Below the pieces are notes generated by a model, which was not told where the DNA came from, ran no database searches, and worked only from the letters and a program-made list of their open reading frames with translations. The position numbers were made by a program, and so were the translations under genes. Source: an uncultured Bacilli bacterium (GTDB lineage: Bacteria; Bacillota_I; Bacilli_A; RF39; UBA660). From it: a DNA stretch of 64,000 nucleotides. Positions 26,971-34,087 of the stretch are shown one piece after another (the stretch's first letter is position 1; each line of letters starts with the position of its first letter). The stretch lies in assembly GCA_910588195.1 (NCBI GenBank), contig CAJUPN010000001.1:248001-312000 (forward strand), in the 5' to 3' direction.

Positions 26971-27586
26971 GATACTCCTTAGTATTCTTTTTACTTTAAT
27001 AGGCTTATTCATGATATTCTATAGTTATTTTGCAGGTGTTAAGAATAACGTCTTTAATAAAAAGAATATTGAGTTATTAGAACAACAAGTATTAATTACA
27101 GAATCAATTGATGAAGTTAATGAAGAAGATTTTGATAATACTACAGTTGATTTAGAAGATATGGTTGACGCCGATAGAGTAGATGCTTACATTGGGTATT
27201 TATCAGTTCCTGATGTAGATATAAAAAGGGGATTTGTTAACATTAATTCCAAATATAACAGTGTTGGATATAATGTTATGTTGATTGAGGGTTCAAAAAT
27301 GCCTGATCAAGATAAGGGTAATTTGATATTAGCAGCTCATAGAGGTAATTCAAGTGTTTCATTTTTTGATAAATTATATAAATTAAAAGATAATGCTAGA
27401 GCTTATATTACTTACCAAGGTAAAGTGTATGAATATGAGCTTAGAAATAGTTATTTAGAGCCAAAAGATGGCGAGTTAACTATTCGTCGTAATCCGAATG
27501 TTAATACATTAACACTCATTACTTGTACAAGAAATGATAAAACTACACAAACAATATTTATATTTGAACTTGTCAGTGTAGTATAG
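26942..27586 (+). CDS. Sortase (dedicated to adjacent adhesin)
   Basis: Transpeptidase that links LPXTG-type proteins to the wall or to each other. An N-terminal membrane helix is followed by the sortase barrel with catalytic His133 (LILAAHRGNS) and Cys195 (LTLITCTRND). The usual Arg two strands after the Cys is not where expected: the segment reads KTTQTIFIFEL. GTG 26942 is favoured (GGCGGA upstream); no ATG exists before the membrane helix. It overlaps the adhesin by 29 bases, so expression is coupled, and the VPATG protein is its likely substrate. Confidence 0.85.
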   Translation: MQREQLKNAKILLSILFTLIGLFMIFYSYFAGVKNNVFNKKNIELLEQQVLITESIDEVNEEDFDNTTVDLEDMVDADRVDAYIGYLSVPDVDIKRGFVNINSKYNSVGYNVMLIEGSKMPDQDKGNLILAAHRGNSSVSFFDKLYKLKDNARAYITYQGKVYEYELRNSYLEPKDGELTIRRNPNVNTLTLITCTRNDKTTQTIFIFELVSVV

Positions 27587-27602
27587 AAGGGGAGTTTTAT
27601 AT

Positions 27603-28295
27603 ATGCCAGAATTAAGTTTATTTGAAATAATCAAATATTCATTAAACTCATTAATAAGTTCTGAAGTATTTATACTCGTTTTATTAGAATTAGCAATATT
27701 AATAATTGCATTAGTATTCAGAAGATTAATGAATAAGAAAGTTGTTAGAAATACTAGTATTATAGCTAGTTTAGTTGTACTTGGTTTTTATATTTCAAAT
27801 TATGTTAGTACAGTAGCAGTATTTTTAAATAATGTATCTACTAGATTAATAGAAGTTATATACTTTCCAACTACGTTAGAATTTATGTTAGTTATGATAG
27901 TTTCATTTGTTATTATGGGAGCTACATTACTTAATACACGAAGTAATAAATATCTAAAAATTGCTAATACAGTTTTTCCATTAATTATTTCGTTCTTATT
28001 CTTATCAATAATTGAATATATTAATGTTAATAATATTCCTTTCGATGAGTTTAGTGTATTTACTAATCCAATATTAATGAGTTTATATGAACTTGCAATG
28101 GGATTATTTATGTCTTGGTTAATTGGTTTAGTAGTAGTTAAAGTTGATACACTAATTATTAATTCGATTACGAGTTTGAATTTGTCTTCTAACAGTACAG
28201 ATTTAAAATTAGTGACTGTTACAATGCCATCAGATATAAAAGATGATGAAGATGAAGTAGAATTACCTAAATTAAAAAATGGAGTAATTAAATAG
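27603..28295 (+). CDS. Multi-pass membrane protein in sortase operon
   Basis: 230 residues with about six hydrophobic helices and an acidic cytosolic tail (DDEDEVELPKLKNG). No family recognised. It starts 16 bases after the sortase stop behind an AAGGGGAG RBS, so it belongs to the adhesin-sortase operon and may serve export or anchoring of the adhesin, which is inference from position. Confidence 0.65.
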   Translation: MPELSLFEIIKYSLNSLISSEVFILVLLELAILIIALVFRRLMNKKVVRNTSIIASLVVLGFYISNYVSTVAVFLNNVSTRLIEVIYFPTTLEFMLVMIVSFVIMGATLLNTRSNKYLKIANTVFPLIISFLFLSIIEYINVNNIPFDEFSVFTNPILMSLYELAMGLFMSWLIGLVVVKVDTLIINSITSLNLSSNSTDLKLVTVTMPSDIKDDEDEVELPKLKNGVIK

Positions 28296-28332
28296 AATTT
28301 GTTTAATAAAGAATATTTTAAAGGGGAAAGTT

Positions 28333-29334
28333 ATGGATAAAAAGGAGTTAAAGGAAGTTAAACAAAATTTTTTAATACAACTTTATGATTATAGATGTCA
28401 TGAGGAACAAATAGTTGCTGCAATAAAAAATTTAAAAGAGGATATTGAGACTCTACAAAAAATTAGAGTTTTTAGTGATATTAATATAAAAGATGTTACA
28501 AACATGTTAAGTAATAAATTTACGATGACAGTTAGCTTTTTTAAGAAAAAAGATATTGATTTCATATTTTTTGAGGACTATGATGCTGGTTCATTGTATC
28601 CTTCAAATTTCTTTTCTGGAATAATTTTAAGACATTTTATTTGTGAGATGTTGGAAATTGAAAAAGTTTTAGCAAAATTCTCACGTATTGTTAGAACAAT
28701 TATTTTTAAAGAAATGGAGTTATCTACACGTATTCCATGTAAGATGAAGTTTTTACTTAAATCTATTCCTTTACATGATGGTAATGAAGTGGTACTTGGT
28801 CTAATTGATGATGGGTATGAGTGCTATAGAGAGCTTACAAGTTTATTAGATGCATACTATCGTGAGGATATTAGTGATAATTATATAAAAATTGTTGATA
28901 ATAAAATAAAGAGTCAATTATCTCAAAGTAGATCATTTATGGGTTTTACTTCTAATATACCTTTATTTTATCAAATAGATGTAGATTTTTTAAGAGTAAC
29001 AAATAGAGAAGATTTAATTCCTGAGCTTAGAGAAACTTATCTGAAATATTTAGAAAAGTATCATTTAGATAAAAGGTTAATTGATCCAGATTTTACTTAT
29101 AAGTTCTTTACTAAAAGAAAGACATCAGAATTAGATCTTGATCCTTATTTATATATGCCAACAAGTGAGTTAGCGATTGCAGTTTTTATTGATTATATTA
29201 GTGATATGGAGTCACCTGATACAGTTGGTCCTGAAATTAGTCCTAGTGATGATTTCGCAAGAGCAACTGCAGTACTTAATTATAATTTGGATGAGTTAAA
29301 AAACATTATAAGTGGTAGTAAAAAAAGAAAATGA
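28333..29334 (+). CDS. Unknown 333-residue cytosolic protein
   Basis: The first 50 residues are charged and coiled-coil-like; the rest is helical with no membrane segment. I do not recognise a domain. RBS AAGGGGAAAG precedes the ATG, 38 bases after the membrane protein, without an intervening terminator, so it may be the fourth gene of the sortase operon. Confidence 0.65.
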   Translation: MDKKELKEVKQNFLIQLYDYRCHEEQIVAAIKNLKEDIETLQKIRVFSDINIKDVTNMLSNKFTMTVSFFKKKDIDFIFFEDYDAGSLYPSNFFSGIILRHFICEMLEIEKVLAKFSRIVRTIIFKEMELSTRIPCKMKFLLKSIPLHDGNEVVLGLIDDGYECYRELTSLLDAYYREDISDNYIKIVDNKIKSQLSQSRSFMGFTSNIPLFYQIDVDFLRVTNREDLIPELRETYLKYLEKYHLDKRLIDPDFTYKFFTKRKTSELDLDPYLYMPTSELAIAVFIDYISDMESPDTVGPEISPSDDFARATAVLNYNLDELKNIISGSKKRK

Positions 29335-29356
29335 CTATGATTAAGTCATTTTTTTA
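29327..29356. terminator. Bidirectional terminator
   Basis: AAATGACT and AGTCATTT pair around ATGATTA with flanking A and T runs, between convergent genes. Confidence 0.85.
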
Positions 29357-30994
29357 TTCTTCAACTAAGACTGCATGAACAACATGTCTAGTTGTGTGAG
29401 AGAAGCATGTTGATAAAGTAAGTATTTTTGATTCTGGTGTTAATTCAACATTAAAATTATTTTTACTACGATTTTTAAGCATATTTAAGAAATTCATATA
29501 GTCATCATCACTTTCAAATTCAGTTTTTAAATAATCTTCGGTTTCATTTATTTGATATAAAGAAAATATTTTCCATTTCATATTTTTATTAAGAGTATTA
29601 AAAGTAATTAATTGATTATTAGCATTACTATACCATGATTTGTTCATCATATTTTTTATCGTTCCAAACATTATTCCTTGTTTTATGTTGTGTCCATAGA
29701 TAATTGTATTGCGATCAAGATTTTCAATATTATTACGATAATCCATGAAAATCCATCCCATACTATTTTTCTTTTTAAAGTAATCTCGATTTAAGTAATA
29801 TGAATTACTGTCCGCTTGAACTACAGGATAATTAACTTTAGTGTTATTTATTTGAATCCAACCAACTGTATCGTTGTTCTTTTTTAAAAGAGTTTCAAAT
29901 ACTTGTTCAAAGTTAGTATAATAAGATGATACATAATTGCTTTTTTTCTTGGTTGTAGTTTCAGTATTATCAACAACATCTATATAGTCAACATCTGTTT
30001 CATTCTCGTTAGTATCAACAAATTCTTCAGCTTCCTTTAAAATATTTTCTAAATCTAATATTTGGGCATCTATTTTATTTTGATCTTGATATTGTTGATA
30101 ATAATTTATTGTAACGACGGAAGCTGAAAATATTATTATGAAAAGAATAATAGTTGTAAATATTTTAAAGTTTATTTCTTTAAAGAAGTTTTTATGTTTA
30201 TATTCTTTAGAATAATTTAATTTGAAATTAATATTATATTCTTCAAAATATTTATGATAACTTTTTTTTAGATAGGCAACTGTATTATATATAGTATTTA
30301 AATCGTTGTTTTTTTCATTTATTATGAGTGTTATATTTTCTTTTTTATTTTCAACTATTTCTTTTATAACTGTTGTTATTATTTCATTAGAGAATATAAC
30401 TATTTTAATATTTTTTACTTTAGCATTAATATGCATAAATGTTTTAAAATCTTCTAAATCATTAGCATCAAAATCTGTACTAATTACTAAATATTTTTTA
30501 TAATAAATATTCGAGTAATTTACTAAATTATTAATAATTGTAAATCGGGATTTTATTTCTAATTTATTACGGGTTTTTACTTTAATATTTTTGTTCATGT
30601 CTAATCTTTCAAGAAGATATTGTGGTAATTCAAAACAATCAATTTCTTTTAAATGATTATTATCTAGTAGTTTTAAAAATATATCGTATGATAATTTCTT
30701 ATCTGGTTTAAATATAAGAGTTTCAATATGTTCCCAAGAATTTATTAAATCAAGACACACTAGGGCAATGTCTAAGTTATTTATTTGAACTTTAGTAATA
30801 TTGTTTTTGATGATTACTAAGTTTAAAAAGTTTGAAACTAATTCAAAATTTTCATTAATATAGGTTTTTGAAAATTTTAAATCTTTTAAATCAATAATGT
30901 TAGTATTATTAAGACTTTTGTAATCAACATCTTTTTTTATTTGTGATATGCTAATTGTAGATGGAGATAATTTAAATACAATATTAAAGTCCAC
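29354..30994 (-). CDS. Class B-like sortase with large N-terminal cytosolic domain
   Basis: 546 residues. Residues 1-275 are soluble and unlike any sortase; a membrane helix lies at about 277-299, followed by a Glu/Asp-rich linker and the sortase domain. Catalytic His435 (IIYGHNIKQG), Cys530 (LTLSTCFSH) and Arg536 (TTRHVVHAVLV) are all present, in the SrtB pattern with TVGWIQI and GWIFMDYR blocks. Class B enzymes attach NPQTN-type or pilin substrates. GTG at 30994 is preferred because AGGTGG lies 8 bases upstream. Sortases are usually about 200-250 residues, so the N-terminal domain is exceptional. Confidence 0.85.
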   Translation of the reverse strand: MDFNIVFKLSPSTISISQIKKDVDYKSLNNTNIIDLKDLKFSKTYINENFELVSNFLNLVIIKNNITKVQINNLDIALVCLDLINSWEHIETLIFKPDKKLSYDIFLKLLDNNHLKEIDCFELPQYLLERLDMNKNIKVKTRNKLEIKSRFTIINNLVNYSNIYYKKYLVISTDFDANDLEDFKTFMHINAKVKNIKIVIFSNEIITTVIKEIVENKKENITLIINEKNNDLNTIYNTVAYLKKSYHKYFEEYNINFKLNYSKEYKHKNFFKEINFKIFTTIILFIIIFSASVVTINYYQQYQDQNKIDAQILDLENILKEAEEFVDTNENETDVDYIDVVDNTETTTKKKSNYVSSYYTNFEQVFETLLKKNNDTVGWIQINNTKVNYPVVQADSNSYYLNRDYFKKKNSMGWIFMDYRNNIENLDRNTIIYGHNIKQGIMFGTIKNMMNKSWYSNANNQLITFNTLNKNMKWKIFSLYQINETEDYLKTEFESDDDYMNFLNMLKNRSKNNFNVELTPESKILTLSTCFSHTTRHVVHAVLVEE

Positions 30995-31054
30995 AGTAAC
31001 AACCACCTTCCTATTATTAATATTAACATATTTTGAAATTCTTTTCTATTAAAT

Positions 31055-31290
31055 TTGACAGGAGAAGGTCTAAGTGTTATTATAATTATGTAAATCAATG
31101 AAGAAGGACACGATTATTAATTAAAATTATTTTTAGAGAGTTTATGTTTGGTGCAAATAAACAATAATTGTTAATAGTTACTACCTTTTAAGAGAATTAA
31201 TAAATTCCGGTTTATTCCGTTATAAATAGTTAGAGAAAAAGTAAGAATGGTACCGTGTGAATGCACTTCTGTGGTGACGTTCTTTTTTTG
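31055..31290 (+). promoter_or_regulatory. Promoter and T-box riboswitch of the thrS operon
   Basis: TTGACA 31055-31060 and TATTAT 31078-31083 (spacer 17) give a start near 31090. The T-box AAGAATGGTACCGTG lies at 31243-31257 and the terminator pairs AAGAATGGTACC with GGTGACGTTCTT followed by TTTTTTT. GTTTGGTG and GTTACTACC (ACT/ACC are Thr codons) are in the Stem I region. It should respond to uncharged tRNA-Thr. Confidence 0.87.
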
Positions 31291-31306
31291 TTTTATAGAG
31301 GTTTTT

Positions 31307-31639
31307 ATGATGAGATTAGAGAGCTATGAAAGTATATCGATGTTAGAGTTTTTAATTAATTATGTTGAAATTGAGGCGATAGATGAGGTGAGCCTTTCTA
31401 ATTTAAGAAGAGCGACACATCGAGATATAAAAGAACTTAGGATACCTTATGTCAAGGCTGTACCATTTGAGTGTGTAACAAATGAAGATGTACTTGAAGG
31501 AAGTATTATAATTGTTCATGATTCAAATGGTGGGAAAAAAAGAATAGCTCCATATATAAGACCAGAAATATTAAAAAAAGAGGAAATAGAGAGGAATGAG
31601 GGATATGCAAGAAGAATTGTATTTAAGGAAAGTAAATGA
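31307..31639 (+). CDS. Unknown protein, first gene of thrS T-box operon
   Basis: 110 residues, charged, cytosolic, with no recognised domain; it contains RRATHRDIKELRIPYVK and ends KRIAPYIRPE followed by a Lys/Glu-rich tail. It lies directly behind the T-box terminator with AGAGG as RBS, so its expression depends on tRNA-Thr charging. It overlaps the next gene by 35 bases. Confidence 0.65.
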   Translation: MMRLESYESISMLEFLINYVEIEAIDEVSLSNLRRATHRDIKELRIPYVKAVPFECVTNEDVLEGSIIIVHDSNGGKKRIAPYIRPEILKKEEIERNEGYARRIVFKESK

Positions 31640-32156
31640 AACTTATCAAGCGTTTTTAAAAGATTTAAATGATAAAAGTGTACCTTATCATTTAGAATTT
31701 CCTTTTAAAGAGGCAGCAGTAGTTATAGTCTATCCAGATGGGAAGATTGATGCAATTAGAGTAAGTGAGAAATTTGATCTTCATATAGAATATTATAGAG
31801 AATTACTTAAAACAAGTGAAAAGTTTGCTAATGAAGTGAGAAAAAGGACTAAAATATTTAATATAATGAAAGAAACGATTACTAATCCTTTAGATAATTC
31901 TTTTGCAAGTGATGGGATTGTAGTTTTTCGTAATCTTAGCATGGATTATGTTAATTATGTTAGAAAGTATGAGACATCGAGGGACTATTTTTCGGAATTC
32001 TTTGCTTATTTGCCAGAGGATGGTAAACGGACATGCGAATTAATAGGTGTTTTAGATACAATTAAGGAAAATTATGATGATTTTGGAATTGTAGAGAATG
32101 TTTATGATCCTGCTCTTGGAAGATGTAAGAGCAAAGAAAAAGAAAATAAAAGATAG
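31605..32156 (+). CDS. Unknown protein, second gene of thrS T-box operon
   Basis: 183 residues, cytosolic, no recognised domain. ATG 31605 follows GAGGG; an in-frame ATG three codons earlier is possible. It overlaps the end of the previous gene and ends 10 bases before thrS, so all three form one tightly packed operon. Confidence 0.65.
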   Translation: MQEELYLRKVNETYQAFLKDLNDKSVPYHLEFPFKEAAVVIVYPDGKIDAIRVSEKFDLHIEYYRELLKTSEKFANEVRKRTKIFNIMKETITNPLDNSFASDGIVVFRNLSMDYVNYVRKYETSRDYFSEFFAYLPEDGKRTCELIGVLDTIKENYDDFGIVENVYDPALGRCKSKEKENKR

Positions 32157-32166
32157 GAGAATTTTT

Positions 32167-33933
32167 ATGATAAATTTTAAAGAAGATGAAAATTTAAATA
32201 AATTAAATCATAGTTGTGCACATTTAATGGCACAAGCTATAAGTCACCTTTATCCTGATGCTAAATTTTGGGTTGGTCCAGTAGTTGAAAGTGGATTTTA
32301 TTATGATGTTGATTTAGGTGATAAAGTTATAAATGATGAAGATATTGAAGCTATAAGTAAGGAAATGAAGAAAATTGCTAAAGATGGTAAAAGAATAATT
32401 CGTAATGAGATAAGTAAAAGTGAAGCTTTAGAACAATTTAAGGATGATCCTTATAAAATTGATTTAATTGAGAGAATGGATGAAGAGATAACTGTAATAA
32501 GTACTTATTCACAAGGAGATTTTACTGATCTTTGTAGAGGACCTCATGTAGATACTGTTAAGGAATGTAAAAATTTTAAACTTATAAAGTTTAGTGGAGC
32601 TTATTGGAAGGGGGACATAAATAATAAAGTTTTACAAAGAATTTATGGAGTTTGTTTTCCAAGTGAAGAGGAACTAAATAGTTACTTACAAGAACTTGAA
32701 GATGCTAAATTAAGAGACCATAGAAAGTTGGGTAAAGATTTAGGCATATTTATGACTAATGATTTAGTTGGTAAAGGGTTACCAATGTATTTACCTAATG
32801 GTTGTACAGTTTGGGATGAGTTTGAACGATATATAAAAGAAAAAGAAAGAAAGTTAGGATATAAGCATGTTTTAACTCCTCCATTAGGAAATGTAGATTT
32901 ATATAAAACTTCTGGGCATTGGGATCATTATAAAGATTCAATGTTTCCTAAAATGGAAGTTGAGGGAGAAGAATTTGTTTTACGTCCAATGAATTGTCCT
33001 CATCATATGATGATTTATGCTAATGATATTCATTCATATCGTGATTTACCTTTACGTATTGGAGAAATTGCGAGAGATTGCCGTTTTGAATCAAGTGGAT
33101 CACTTAAAGGTATTGAACGTGTTAGAAGTTTTTGTCAAAATGATGCTCATCTTTTTGTTACTCCAGAGCAAATTGAAAGTGAATTTAAATTGGTTGTAGA
33201 TTTAATATTGGATGTTTATAAAGATTTAAATATTACTGATTATCATTTTGAACTTTCATTAAGAGATAAAGAAGATAAAATCAAGTATTATCCAGATGAT
33301 GAAATGTGGGATAATGCAGAAAATAAATTACGTGAAGTTTTAGATGATATTGGTATACCTTATGTTGAAAAAGTTGGAGAAGCAGCTTTTTATGGACCAA
33401 AACTTGATGTACAAGTAAAACCAGCTGTTGGAAATGAATATACTTTATCAACTTGTCAATTAGATTTTTGTTTGCCTGCTCGTTTTGATTTAACTTATGT
33501 CGATCGTGATGGAAGTAAAAAAACTCCAGTAGTAATACATCGTGCAATACTTGGAAGTATCGATAGATTTATTGCTTATTACTTAGAAGAAAAAAGAGGA
33601 GTTTTACCACTTTGGGTAAGTCCAGTACAAATTAGTATATTACCAGTTAATAATGAATATCATTTAGATTATGCTAAAAAGGTAGAAGAAATATTAAGAA
33701 ATATGGATATTAGAGTAGAACTTGATTCGCGAGATGAAAAATTAGGTTATAGAATGAGAGAGTCTCAGATGAAGAAAGTACCAATTTCTTTAGTTTTAGG
33801 TAATTCGGAAAGAGATGAAGAAACTGTAACTATTAGATTCTTTGGCAAAGAAGATAAGAAAACTATGAAATTAGATGAATTTATTTCTTATGTTAAGGGG
33901 AAAATAGATAATAGGGAATATGATTTAGATTAA
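32167..33933 (+). CDS. thrS: Threonyl-tRNA synthetase lacking TGS domain
   Basis: Class II synthetase for tRNA-Thr. The protein begins directly in the editing domain with LNHSCAHLMAQAI (His15, His19) and DLCRGPHVDT carries the remaining zinc/editing residues. The catalytic core has RPMNCPHHMMIY, motif 2 and motif 3 (VVIHRAILGSIDRFI) and a C-terminal anticodon-binding domain (about 490-588). At 588 residues it lacks the N-terminal TGS domain of the usual 640-residue enzymes. ATG 32167 has RBS AGGAGA; an upstream in-frame start lies inside the previous gene. It is last in a T-box operon. Confidence 0.95.
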   Translation: MINFKEDENLNKLNHSCAHLMAQAISHLYPDAKFWVGPVVESGFYYDVDLGDKVINDEDIEAISKEMKKIAKDGKRIIRNEISKSEALEQFKDDPYKIDLIERMDEEITVISTYSQGDFTDLCRGPHVDTVKECKNFKLIKFSGAYWKGDINNKVLQRIYGVCFPSEEELNSYLQELEDAKLRDHRKLGKDLGIFMTNDLVGKGLPMYLPNGCTVWDEFERYIKEKERKLGYKHVLTPPLGNVDLYKTSGHWDHYKDSMFPKMEVEGEEFVLRPMNCPHHMMIYANDIHSYRDLPLRIGEIARDCRFESSGSLKGIERVRSFCQNDAHLFVTPEQIESEFKLVVDLILDVYKDLNITDYHFELSLRDKEDKIKYYPDDEMWDNAENKLREVLDDIGIPYVEKVGEAAFYGPKLDVQVKPAVGNEYTLSTCQLDFCLPARFDLTYVDRDGSKKTPVVIHRAILGSIDRFIAYYLEEKRGVLPLWVSPVQISILPVNNEYHLDYAKKVEEILRNMDIRVELDSRDEKLGYRMRESQMKKVPISLVLGNSERDEETVTIRFFGKEDKKTMKLDEFISYVKGKIDNREYDLD

Positions 33934-33967
33934 AGATATAACATGGTTTATATCTTTTCTTTTTTTG
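33932..33967 (+). terminator. Terminator after thrS operon
   Basis: AAAGATATA and TATATCTTT pair around ACATGGTT, followed by TCTTTTTTT. Confidence 0.8.
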
Positions 33968-34002
33968 TTGACAAAAAAGTGTATAAAAATGTAACTTTTT
34001 TC

Positions 34003-34049
34003 TTGACAGAATAGTTTGGTGTTGCTTAAAAAAAAAAAAATGCTATAAC
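34003..34049 (+). promoter_or_regulatory. Promoter with 13-A homopolymer spacer
   Basis: TTGCTT at 34022-34027 and TATAAC at 34044-34049 are separated by 16 bases, 13 of which are an uninterrupted A run (34028-34040). A second -35-like TTGACA lies at 34003-34008. A change of one A would alter the spacer between the two hexamers (17 is optimal). Confidence 0.5.
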
Positions 34050-34087
34050 TAGATTAGGGTAGTACGCCTAGTGGGAGGAATCGTAGT

